DNA from: CAVWCW01 sp965365625
Lineage (GTDB): Bacteria > Pseudomonadota > Gammaproteobacteria > Chromatiales > Chromatiaceae
Assembly: GCA_965365625.1 (NCBI GenBank)
Contig: CBDUCL010000004.1
Location: 1-32,344, forward strand
DNA length: 32,344 bases
Direction: 5' to 3'
Positions 1 to 7,027 of the stretch are shown piece by piece; positions within the stretch are counted from its first letter, which is position 1; each line of letters starts with the position of its first letter. The notes beneath the pieces were generated by a model. It made no database searches, was not told the DNA's origin, and saw nothing but the letters and a program-made list of their open reading frames with translations. The translations under genes were made by a program, and so were the position numbers.

Positions 1-1216
1 CCTTGGCCTCTTCGGCGGGCAGGTCGTAGAGGTCCTTGTCCATGGCCTCACCCGGATCGATCTTGTTCATAATTCCGTCCAGACCGGCCATCATCATGGC
101 GGAAAAGGCCAGGTAGGGGTTCGCGGTCGGGTCCGGGAAACGCACCTCGATGCGGCGACCCTTGGGGCTCGGGTCATAGGGAATGCGAATCGAAGCGGAG
201 CGGTTGCGGGCGGAGTAGGCCAGCATTACCGGCGCCTCGAAGCCGGGCACCAAGCGCTTGTAGCTATTGGTGGAGGCATTGGTGAAGGCATTCAGGGCCC
301 GGGCGTGTTTGAAGATACCGCCGATGTAATACAGGGCCATCTCTGACAGGCCGCCATACTTGTTGCCAGCAAACAGGTTCTTGCCGTCTTTGGCCAGGGA
401 CTGGTGCACGTGCATGCCGGAACCGTTGTCGCCGACCAGCGGCTTGGGCATGAAGGTGGAGGTCTTGCCGTAGGCGTGGGCCACGTTGTGCACGCAGTAT
501 TTGAGGATCTGGTTCCAGTCGGCACGCTTGACGAGGGTATTGAACCGGGTGCCGATTTCGCACTGGCCGGCGGTCGCCACCTCGTGGTGATGCACCTCGA
601 CGGCGACGCCCATCTCTTCCATCGCCAGACACATGGCGGCTCGCATGTCATTCAAAGAGTCGACTGGGGGTACCGGGAAGTATCCGCCTTTGACGCTGGG
701 GCGATGACCGACGTTACCGTCTTCGTAAACCCGCTCGGAGTTCCAATCCGCCTCTTCCGAATCGACGTGGTAGGAGGCACCACTCATGTCGACCTTCCAG
801 CGCACATCGTCGAGCACGAAGAACTCCGGCTCCGGGCCGAAGTAAGCGGTGTCGGCAAGACCGGTGGACTCCAGGTAAGCCTCAGCACGCTTGGCCACGG
901 AGCGCGGATCACGCTCGTAGCCCTGCATGCTGGTGGGCTCGAGAATGTCGCAGCGCACGATCAGGGTGGATTCGTCGGAGAAGGGATCGAGAACCGCGGT
1001 ATCCTCTTCCGGCATCAGCACCATGTCCGATTCGTTGATGCCTTTCCAGCCCGCGATCGAGGAACCGTCGAACATCTTGCCGTCAGTGAACATGTCTTCA
1101 TCGATGATGCCGGCAGGCATGGATACGTGCTGCTCCTTGCCGCGGGTGTCGGTGAAGCGAAGATCGACGAACTTGACTTCCGCATCCTTGATCATTTTCA
1201 GGACTTTCGATGCCAT
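1..1216 (-). CDS. glnA: Glutamine synthetase type I (GlnA), 3' end cut by window edge
   Basis: Makes glutamine from glutamate, ammonia and ATP in the cytosol; the family forms dodecamers. About 405 N-terminal residues are present. The reverse strand reads through the family landmarks: KFVDLRFTD, KMFDGSSI, FGPEPEFF, the HHHEVATAGQ metal/substrate loop, NGSGMH, and RNRSASIRIP near the end. The last residues in the window include LYDLPAEEAK, the loop whose tyrosine is adenylylated in enteric type I-beta enzymes, so control by GlnE is likely. The ATG at 1216 is preferred because a GGAG lies 9 nt upstream; an in-frame ATG at 1222 is too close to it. The frame is open to the edge. A sigma54-type promoter and inverted repeats lie upstream. 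The stop codon lies outside the window. Confidence 0.96.
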   Translation of the reverse strand, partial: MASKVLKMIKDAEVKFVDLRFTDTRGKEQHVSMPAGIIDEDMFTDGKMFDGSSIAGWKGINESDMVLMPEEDTAVLDPFSDESTLIVRCDILEPTSMQGYERDPRSVAKRAEAYLESTGLADTAYFGPEPEFFVLDDVRWKVDMSGASYHVDSEEADWNSERVYEDGNVGHRPSVKGGYFPVPPVDSLNDMRAAMCLAMEEMGVAVEVHHHEVATAGQCEIGTRFNTLVKRADWNQILKYCVHNVAHAYGKTSTFMPKPLVGDNGSGMHVHQSLAKDGKNLFAGNKYGGLSEMALYYIGGIFKHARALNAFTNASTNSYKRLVPGFEAPVMLAYSARNRSASIRIPYDPSPKGRRIEVRFPDPTANPYLAFSAMMMAGLDGIMNKIDPGEAMDKDLYDLPAEEAK

Positions 1217-1250
1217 CTGCATATTCTCCAAAACGCTTTGAGTGGTGAGG

Positions 1251-1270
1251 GTGGCCGCCGTGGCGGCCAC
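1251..1270. repeat. Perfect palindrome in the glnA leader
   Basis: GTGGCCGCC and its exact reverse complement GGCGGCCAC are separated by 2 nt, 35 nt upstream of the glnA start. If transcription starts from the sigma54-like elements, this lies in the 5' leader and can form a 9-bp GC stem. It could be an operator or a leader hairpin. There is no U-run, so it is not a classic terminator. Confidence 0.5.
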
Positions 1271-1279
1271 CGGATATCG

Positions 1280-1295
1280 TGCCGGGCACGTGCCA
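1280..1295 (-). promoter_or_regulatory. Second, weaker sigma54 (-24/-12) element for glnA
   Basis: The minus strand reads TGGCACGTGCCCGGCA. It has the GG and GC dinucleotides with the canonical 10-nt gap and a full TGGCACG, but CGGC replaces the usual TTGC. It lies 43 nt downstream of the better element and overlaps a GGCACGTGCC palindrome, so the match may be coincidental. Confidence 0.35.
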
Positions 1296-1322
1296 TGACC
1301 GGGCTAATCGAAGTTTCGTTTT

Positions 1323-1338
1323 TGCACGAACCGTGCCA
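1323..1338 (-). promoter_or_regulatory. Sigma54 (-24/-12) promoter of glnA
   Basis: The minus strand reads TGGCACGGTTCGTGCA, against the sigma54 consensus TGGCACG-N4-TTGCA. GG and GC are separated by exactly 10 nt, and only one core position differs (GTGC for TTGC). It points at glnA and predicts a start near 1312, giving a leader of about 95 nt. Known biology of the family is activation by NtrC under nitrogen limitation. Confidence 0.75.
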
Positions 1339-1349
1339 TGGATGCGATC

Positions 1350-1381
1350 CAGGCCCAACCGCGCCTTGGGGCTTGGGCCTG
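1350..1381. repeat. Inverted repeat just upstream of the glnA promoter
   Basis: Arms CAGGCCCAA and TTGGGCCTG match perfectly over 9 bp around a 14-nt loop, ending 12 bp before the -24 box. It could be a hairpin ending transcription of the upstream transporter operon, although no U-tract follows on the minus strand. It could also be a protein-binding site. Confidence 0.45.
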
Positions 1382-1434
1382 CAACCGGAAACCCTGCGGC
1401 GGACAACCGCACAAGAGCGGGGACCGCATCATAG

Positions 1435-1451
1435 CGCACCAAAATAACACA
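1435..1451. promoter_or_regulatory. Possible NtrC enhancer site
   Basis: CGCACCAAAATAACACA matches about 12 of 17 positions of the NtrC dyad TGCACC-N5-GGTGCA, with one strong half and one weak half. It lies about 100 bp upstream of the sigma54 promoter, a usual enhancer distance. This is a by-eye match only. Confidence 0.35.
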
Positions 1452-1480
1452 GAAAAGGCCGCCTCACGCACCAGAATGGT

Positions 1481-2635
1481 TCATCCTTTGAAGTACAGCT
1501 GCAAACGGCCGAACTGGGGATGGCTGCTCAGGGCATCGCTCATGGACTGGCGCAGGCGTTCGGCCTCGGCGGGTTCGCTCTCGGGGCTGAGGGGAAAATA
1601 CACGTCCAGATCGATTTTTCCGCTCAAATAATGCAAAACCACGCGCAGCCGGCGTTCGGCTCCGTCCACGTCTTGCCAGGCCTGGGCCAACAGTTGCAGC
1701 GCCTGGGCCCGAGCCGGCAGCGACGTGCAGGAAGGTGCGGCCTCGTCGTTCTCCGGGTCGATGTGCACGGTGACGTCGTCGATCTCCTCGATTTGGCGCT
1801 TGAGTCCGTGCTCCACCAGGACCGCGATCATGTGCCCCTCGGAGACGCTGAGCCAGGGCTCTACCTGCACGTGCACGTCGGCCGAGGCATAGCCGCCAAT
1901 ACGCCGCGTGCGCAGCATGTGAATGTCGCGCACGCCCCCGACTTCCATTATCGCGCTGCGAATCTCCGCGACGCGGTCCTCGTCGAGCCCCGCGTCGACC
2001 AGCTCCTGGATCGCTCCCCAGCCCAAATCCCAGCCGATCTTCGCGATCATCACGCCCACCAGCACCGCGGCAATGGCATCCAGGTAGGGCATGCCCAGCA
2101 GGCTGCCGCCAACCCCCACCAGCACCACCAACGACGACACCGAATCCGTGCGATGGTGCCAGGCATTGGCCCGCAGCATGTCGGAATTGATGTCCCGAGC
2201 CACCCGTATGGTGTAGTAATAGAGCCACTCGTTGGCGAGGATCGAGAACACAGCCGCATACAGAGCCATCACCCCGGGCGTCATCAGATCATGGAAACCG
2301 AGCATGCTCTCGACGCCGTCGAGCATGATGCCGCCGGCGACCAGGATCAGAAACACGCCGAGCCCCATGGTGGCGGCGGTCTCGATTCGGCCATGGCCGT
2401 AGGGGTGTTCTTGGTCGGGGCCGTGGCGGGCATGGCGCGCAGCCACATAGACCAGGGCGTCTGAGAGCAGATCCGACACCGAGTGAATACCATCGGCAAT
2501 CAGGGACTGGGACTGGGCGACGACGCCGACGAAGATCTTCACCACCGCCAGCACCGAGTTGACCAGGGCGCCAACGATGGCAACCCGCGAAGTGGCCCGG
2601 TAGCGATCATGGAGGTTGCTGGTCGATTCAGGCAT
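1481..2635 (-). CDS. Cation diffusion facilitator family transporter with an extra C-terminal domain
   Basis: A predicted inner-membrane divalent-metal/proton antiporter of the CDF family (FieF/MamM-like). The 384 residues start with about six hydrophobic segments between residues 17 and 200. The two metal-site motifs are visible: H51-xxx-D55 in helix 2 (ADGIHSVSD) and H160-xxx-D164 in helix 5 (HHRTD). HPYGHGRIE at 77-85 is the usual loop signature. A cytoplasmic dimerisation domain spans about 210-294. Most family members end near residue 300; here about 80 more residues follow, with a beta-alpha-beta look resembling a second copy of that domain. It is third in a leftward operon, 15 nt after the TusA-like gene. 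The metal cannot be told from the sequence; iron, zinc or manganese are possible. Confidence 0.9.
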   Translation of the reverse strand: MPESTSNLHDRYRATSRVAIVGALVNSVLAVVKIFVGVVAQSQSLIADGIHSVSDLLSDALVYVAARHARHGPDQEHPYGHGRIETAATMGLGVFLILVAGGIMLDGVESMLGFHDLMTPGVMALYAAVFSILANEWLYYYTIRVARDINSDMLRANAWHHRTDSVSSLVVLVGVGGSLLGMPYLDAIAAVLVGVMIAKIGWDLGWGAIQELVDAGLDEDRVAEIRSAIMEVGGVRDIHMLRTRRIGGYASADVHVQVEPWLSVSEGHMIAVLVEHGLKRQIEEIDDVTVHIDPENDEAAPSCTSLPARAQALQLLAQAWQDVDGAERRLRVVLHYLSGKIDLDVYFPLSPESEPAEAERLRQSMSDALSSHPQFGRLQLYFKG

Positions 2636-2650
2636 GGAGATTCTGTTGCA

Positions 2651-2881
2651 TTAGTAGGCGCTTACTTCCAAAACAACCACGCATTCATCCTCGCTGCTGC
2701 GGGTTTCGACCACCTGGTGGCCATTGATACGGCACCAGGCGGGGATGTCATGGAGCGCCCCGGGGTCGGTGCAAACCGCCTCTACCTGGGTGCCCGGAGC
2801 TAGCCCCGCTACCCGGTCCTGGACCCGGATCACCGGCAGCGGGCATAGAAGCCGGCGGGCGTCCACCAGCACCCGTGTCAC
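2651..2881 (-). CDS. TusA/SirA-family sulfur carrier protein
   Basis: A small cytosolic protein of 76 residues of the TusA family, which carries a persulfide on the cysteine of a CPxP motif and hands it to tRNA-thiolating or sulfur-oxidising enzymes. The motif is CPLP at 13-16, and the later TDPGALHDIPAWC segment (38-50) matches the family pattern, including a second cysteine at 50. The GTG at 2881 is preferred because it overlaps the stop of the upstream gene as GTGA, a classic coupled junction. A TTG at 2890 is the longer alternative. It sits between a PP-loop ATPase and a CDF transporter, so it probably delivers sulfur to the PP-loop enzyme; that partnership is inferred from context. Confidence 0.88.
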   Translation of the reverse strand: MTRVLVDARRLLCPLPVIRVQDRVAGLAPGTQVEAVCTDPGALHDIPAWCRINGHQVVETRSSEDECVVVLEVSAY

Positions 2882-3921
2882 AGGTACCAACCGTTCGGGA
2901 TCCGATCCGCCGAAAGGGGCGCGACCTGCAGGCGCCGAGGCTCGGCCCCGCGGTCGCTGGCCTCCAGGGTCACTTGTTCGGCGGCCCGTCCCTTGCCGAA
3001 GCGGGCCACGATGCGCGCCGCCAGCTCCAGATCCTCGGCGTCGACCCGGCCATCGATCAGCGCCAGGGGTCCGGGATGACTCACCGTGGTCAGGGTCAGA
3101 AATTGCTTACGGTAGCCGTGCAGGAACCTCGCCTCGCCCTCTTCGCGGGCTATGATCAGCTTGTAATTCGGGCTAGGCCGCAGGTGGCGGCCGACCTTTA
3201 GCAGCATGATGTCGTCGAGCTCGTAGTCACGCTTGCCGCGATTGTGCCAGAGGTCGGCCAGCTTGACGGAGTACTGGGCGTCGGTCAGGAAACAGCATCC
3301 GCCGGATGGCTGGGCATAGTCCTGAAACCCGAATTGGGCCGCCAGCGCCATCTGCGGTTTGCGGTTGCGGCCGTTGAACCCAAGCAGGGCTTCGCGACGA
3401 ATCCAGCCCTCACGCTCGGGCAGGGTGGGCGGCAGGTTGCGGCCGCTCAGGGGACGCACCAAAAGGTCTTCGGCGCCGGATTTTCGGGCCACCACCGGCA
3501 TCGTGTCCTTGCGCTGGGACATGGGCCGCTGGCCCACCACTTCGCCGGTGATGACGAAGTCGAACCCCTGCTCCTTGATCCATTCCAGGGCCTTGCGCAC
3601 CATAAAGATCTTGCAGTCGAGGCAGGGATTCATGTGAGCCCCATAGCCGTATTCGGGTTCGAACAGCACCTGTTTGTACTCGTCCACCACGTCCACCAGG
3701 TGCAGCTTGATGCCTAACTGCTCGGCCACCCAGAGCGCATTGTTGCGCTTGGGCTTGGCCGCGGCGTGCTTGCGGATGGCGTGGGTGTGGCCCTCGACGC
3801 AGAAGCCGGTGAAAAAGTTGATGCCCTCCACGTGGATGCCCTGCTCGAGCATCACCTTCGCCGCCAGGAGGGAATCCAGGCCGCCGGAGATCAAGGCGAG
3901 GGCCTTGCGCTGTTTAGTCAT
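2878..3921 (-). CDS. PP-loop ATPase of the tRNA-thiolation type with NFACT-R-like C-terminus
   Basis: 347 residues. The PP-loop SGGLDS (12-17) marks an enzyme that adenylates its substrate, as in MnmA, ThiI and TtcA tRNA thiolases. C100 and C103 (NPCLDC) and C209-C210 (GGCC, then FLTD) correspond in placement to the paired sulfur-handling cysteines of MnmA-like enzymes. TGEVVGQRPMSQ (125-136) is a further conserved-looking block. From about 240 onward, KVGRHLRPSPNYKLIIAREEGEA resembles the RNA-binding NFACT-R (DUF814) module. It is not a standard MnmA or ThiI: MnmA's C-terminal barrel and ThiI's THUMP and rhodanese domains are absent. The coupled TusA-like gene supports a sulfur-transfer role, probably on tRNA. 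The exact substrate is unknown. Confidence 0.75.
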   Translation of the reverse strand: MTKQRKALALISGGLDSLLAAKVMLEQGIHVEGINFFTGFCVEGHTHAIRKHAAAKPKRNNALWVAEQLGIKLHLVDVVDEYKQVLFEPEYGYGAHMNPCLDCKIFMVRKALEWIKEQGFDFVITGEVVGQRPMSQRKDTMPVVARKSGAEDLLVRPLSGRNLPPTLPEREGWIRREALLGFNGRNRKPQMALAAQFGFQDYAQPSGGCCFLTDAQYSVKLADLWHNRGKRDYELDDIMLLKVGRHLRPSPNYKLIIAREEGEARFLHGYRKQFLTLTTVSHPGPLALIDGRVDAEDLELAARIVARFGKGRAAEQVTLEASDRGAEPRRLQVAPLSADRIPNGWYL

Positions 3922-3947
3922 GATTGCGTGATTCGGCTTTTTGCAGT

Positions 3948-3969
3948 GCGCCTAGTATACGCTAGGCGC
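3948..3969. repeat. Inverted repeat in the divergent PP-loop/glyQ control region
   Basis: Arms GCGCCTAG and CTAGGCGC are perfect over 8 bp around the 6-nt centre TATACG. On the minus strand the centre gives TATACT, a plausible -10 for the PP-loop operon that starts 27 nt downstream, but no good -35 is seen. The arrangement resembles an operator over a promoter. Confidence 0.4.
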
Positions 3970-4083
3970 CGCCGCCTCTGTAGCCGCGGAGGCTCTCGGG
4001 CGGGCCGAGCGGTTAGGAAATTGACGCGGCTCGGGGATATACTAATGCGTTTACCTAAACCGGATCGACAGCGGGCGCAGGCA

Positions 4084-4947
4084 ATGCCGAGTGAACACAC
4101 CCAACATGACGTAAAGACCTTTCAGGGCCTGATTCTTGCCCTGCAGGACTACTGGTCGGCCCAGGGCTGCGTGCTGTTGCAGCCGTTCGACATGGAGATG
4201 GGGGCCGGAACCTTCCATTCCGCCACCTTCCTGCGCGCTATCGGGCCCGAGCCCTGGAACTGTGCCTATGTGCAACCTTCGCGCCGCCCTACCGACGGGC
4301 GCTACGGCGAGAATCCGAACCGCTTGCAGCACTATTACCAGTATCAGGTGATCCTTAAGCCGTCGCCCCTGGAGATCCAGGAACTCTACCTGGGCTCGCT
4401 GCGAATGCTCGGGATCGATCCCCTGGTCCACTGGTTGAACGGCATGGAGGTGACCCAGTTCACCTATTTTCAGCAGGTCGGCGGGCTGGACTGCCGGCCG
4501 GTCAGCGGCGAGATCACCTACGGCCTGGAACGCATCGCCATGTACCTGCAAGGGGTGGAGAGCGTGTTCGACCTGACCTGGACTGTCGGCCCCCAGGGCC
4601 GGGTCAGCTACGGCGACGTATTCCATCAGAACGAGGTGGAACAATCGGCCTACAACTTCGAACACGCCGACGTGCCCTCCCTGTTTGGCTGGTTCGACAA
4701 CTGCGAGCGCGAGAGTAAGCGCCTGATCGAGCTCGGCCTGCCGCTGCCAGCCTATGAACAGCTGCTCAAAGCCTCTCACACCTTTAACCTGCTGGATGCC
4801 CGGCACGCCATCTCGGTTACCGAGCGCCAACGTTTTATCCTGAGGGTGCGCACCCTGGCACGCGACGTGGCCCAGGCCTATTACGAGCGCCGCGAGAGCC
4901 TCGGCTTCCCGATGTTGAACGAGCAAAAGGAGGCCGCCAATGGCTGA
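4084..4947 (+). CDS. glyQ: Glycyl-tRNA synthetase alpha subunit, lacking a conserved 23-residue block
   Basis: The catalytic subunit of the bacterial alpha2/beta2 glycyl-tRNA synthetase. The 287 residues follow the family closely: TFQGLILALQDYW, GPEPWNCAYVQPSRRPTDGR, NGMEVTQFTYFQQVGG, GEITYGLERIA, VFHQNEVEQS and SVTERQRFILR. Between H116 (codon 4429-4431) and W117, however, the 23 residues that in E. coli start DIRFVEDNW and end GWGLGWEV-like (LGAWGLGWEV) are absent, in frame (69 nt). That block lies in the class II catalytic core and is near-invariant, so the encoded protein is probably inactive unless the gap is an assembly error. Start: the ATG at 4084 fits the length of family N-termini; an in-frame ATG at 4045 would add 13 residues. 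The stop overlaps glyS by 8 nt. Confidence 0.93.
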   Translation: MPSEHTQHDVKTFQGLILALQDYWSAQGCVLLQPFDMEMGAGTFHSATFLRAIGPEPWNCAYVQPSRRPTDGRYGENPNRLQHYYQYQVILKPSPLEIQELYLGSLRMLGIDPLVHWLNGMEVTQFTYFQQVGGLDCRPVSGEITYGLERIAMYLQGVESVFDLTWTVGPQGRVSYGDVFHQNEVEQSAYNFEHADVPSLFGWFDNCERESKRLIELGLPLPAYEQLLKASHTFNLLDARHAISVTERQRFILRVRTLARDVAQAYYERRESLGFPMLNEQKEAANG

Positions 4948-7012
4948 GCAACGGGACCTGCTGGTCGAGATCGGCACCGAGGAATTACCGCCGAAGGCCC
5001 TGGACAGCTTGTCGAAGGCCTTTCACGACAGCTTTACCGCCGCGCTCCAACAGCGCACCCTCGGGTTCGCGTCCATTCGGCGCTTCGCCAGCCCGCGCCG
5101 CCTGGCACTGCTGGTGAGCGGCCTCGACCTGGCCCAGGCCGATCGTCAAGTCGAACGTAAGGGCCCTGCACTGCAGGCTGCCTACGACGGGGAAGGCCAG
5201 CCTACCAAGGCGGCCCAGGGCTTCGCTCGGTCCTGCGGCGTCGAGGTAACGGAACTGCAAACCCAGGAGACCCCTAAGGGGAGCTGGCTGGTGTTCCGTC
5301 AAGTCCAGCCTGGTAGGGCCACGGCCGAGATGGTACCGGAAATGGTGGAGCAGGCCCTGGCCGCCCTGCCGATCCCCAAGCGCATGCGTTGGGGCGACCG
5401 TAGCGAGGAGTTCGTGCGACCGGTGCACTGGGTAGTGCTGTTATTCGGCGACCAGCCGATCCGGGCCCGGGTCATGGGGGTAGAGGCCGGCCGAACCACC
5501 CGCGGCCATCGCTTTCATCACCCGGGCGAGATCGAGATCACGCGCCCCGACGCCTATGCGGAGCTGCTGCGACAGCCGGGCCAGGTGCTGGCCGATCACG
5601 AGGAGCGGCGCGCACGCGTCCATGCCCAAGTGGAAACGGCCGCCGAGGCTCGGGGCGTTCAGGCGGTGATCGACCCGGACCTGCTGGACGAAGTCACCGC
5701 CTTGGTGGAATGGCCGGTGGCGATCCTCGGCAACTTCGACCGGCGCTTCCTGGAGGTGCCGGCCGAGGCGCTCATCAAGACCATGCAGGAGCACCAGAAG
5801 TACTTCCCGCTGGTGGACTCGGGCGGGGCCCTGCAGCCCCACTTCATTGCGGTGGCCAATATCGACAGCCGGGACCCGGAGCAGGTGCGCTCCGGTAACG
5901 AGCGGGTGATCCGTCCGCGCTTCAGCGACGCCGCCTTCTTCTGGGAGCAGGACCTGAAGCGGCCTCTGGAGGCGCATATCGAGGGACTCCAAGCAGTGGT
6001 GTTTCAGAAACAGCTGGGAAGTCTGTTCGACAAATCCCAGCGCCTAGGCCAACTGGCCCGGGAAATCGCCCCAGACCTGGAACTCGACCCGCTGCTGGCA
6101 GAACGAGCCGCCGCATTGTGCAAGTGCGATCTACTCACCCTGATGGTGGGCGAGTTCCCCAGCCTGCAGGGCACCATGGGCCGCCACTATGCCCAGGCCG
6201 GGGGCGAGGACGCCGAGGTCGCCGCGGCGATGGAGGAGCACTACCTGCCGCGCCATGCGGGCGACCGCCTGCCGGAAACCGCCTGCGGCCGGGCTCTGGC
6301 GATTGCCGACCGCCTCGACACCCTGGTCGGCATCTTCGCCATCGGCCAGAAGCCGAGCGGGGTCAAGGACCCGTTCGGGTTGCGCCGGGCCGCCCTCGGC
6401 GTCCTGCGTATCTTGATCGAGACCCCGCTCGAGCTAGACCTGGAACAACTCCTGCAATCCGCGGCTCGCAGTCTGCAGGGACAATTGGATGCAGCGGCCG
6501 CGGTGCCTGAAGTGTTCGACTATATGATGGAGCGCTTCAAGGCCTACTATGCCGAGCGCGGCCTGGCGGCCGATCTGGTGGACGCGGTGCTTGCGCGCCG
6601 GCCGACCCGGCCCAGCGATTTCGACCGCCGAATCCACGCAGTGTCGGCCTTCCGCGCCCTGCCGGAGGCGTCCAGCCTGGCGGCCGCCAACAAGCGCATC
6701 CGCAATATCCTGCGCAAGACCGAGGAGCCCGTCCCGTCGGAACCGGATATCGCCCTGCTGCAGGAGGACTCCGAACGCCGGCTGGCAGAGCTGGTAGGGG
6801 CTCACGCCCTCGAGCTGGCACCGCTGTTCGCCGCCGGCCGCTACAGCGAGGCCCTGACCCGACTTTCGACCCTGCGCGAGCCGGTAGACAATTTTTTCGA
6901 CCAGGTAATGGTGATGTGCGAGGATGCGGCGCTACGGCGCAACCGCCTGGCTCTGCTCCACTCCTTGGAGGCCTTGTTCCTCGAGGTAGCAGACATATCA
7001 CGGCTACAATAG
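4940..7012 (+). CDS. glyS: Glycyl-tRNA synthetase beta subunit
   Basis: Partner of GlyQ; it binds tRNA-Gly and is needed for charging. At 690 residues it is near the E. coli length (689) and shows no gap. Landmarks include the start LLVEIGTEELPPKAL, MRWGDRSEEFVRPVHW, EALIKTMQEHQKYFPL, FWEQDLKRPLE, the HD-like part around MGRHYAQAGGED, and KPSGVKDPFGLRRAALG. The C-terminus carries an anticodon-binding-like segment with VDNFFDQVMVMCED. It starts inside the end of glyQ (8-nt overlap, AAGGAGG upstream), so the two subunits are translationally coupled. Confidence 0.97.
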   Translation: MAEQRDLLVEIGTEELPPKALDSLSKAFHDSFTAALQQRTLGFASIRRFASPRRLALLVSGLDLAQADRQVERKGPALQAAYDGEGQPTKAAQGFARSCGVEVTELQTQETPKGSWLVFRQVQPGRATAEMVPEMVEQALAALPIPKRMRWGDRSEEFVRPVHWVVLLFGDQPIRARVMGVEAGRTTRGHRFHHPGEIEITRPDAYAELLRQPGQVLADHEERRARVHAQVETAAEARGVQAVIDPDLLDEVTALVEWPVAILGNFDRRFLEVPAEALIKTMQEHQKYFPLVDSGGALQPHFIAVANIDSRDPEQVRSGNERVIRPRFSDAAFFWEQDLKRPLEAHIEGLQAVVFQKQLGSLFDKSQRLGQLAREIAPDLELDPLLAERAAALCKCDLLTLMVGEFPSLQGTMGRHYAQAGGEDAEVAAAMEEHYLPRHAGDRLPETACGRALAIADRLDTLVGIFAIGQKPSGVKDPFGLRRAALGVLRILIETPLELDLEQLLQSAARSLQGQLDAAAAVPEVFDYMMERFKAYYAERGLAADLVDAVLARRPTRPSDFDRRIHAVSAFRALPEASSLAAANKRIRNILRKTEEPVPSEPDIALLQEDSERRLAELVGAHALELAPLFAAGRYSEALTRLSTLREPVDNFFDQVMVMCEDAALRRNRLALLHSLEALFLEVADISRLQ

Positions 7013-7027
7013 GAGTGACGCAGAGCG

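Noticed and set aside
404..1447. A 347-codon plus-strand frame opposite glnA
   Set aside because: glnA on the minus strand is unmistakable over the whole stretch; the plus frame is its antisense shadow and runs across the sigma54 promoter.
4021..4043. TTGACG and TATACT as a glyQ promoter
   Set aside because: The spacer is only 11 nt; no better -35 was found at the right distance.
4051..4977. A 308-codon minus-strand frame opposite glyQ
   Set aside because: It shows no recognisable motif and is fully explained by the codon bias of glyQ.
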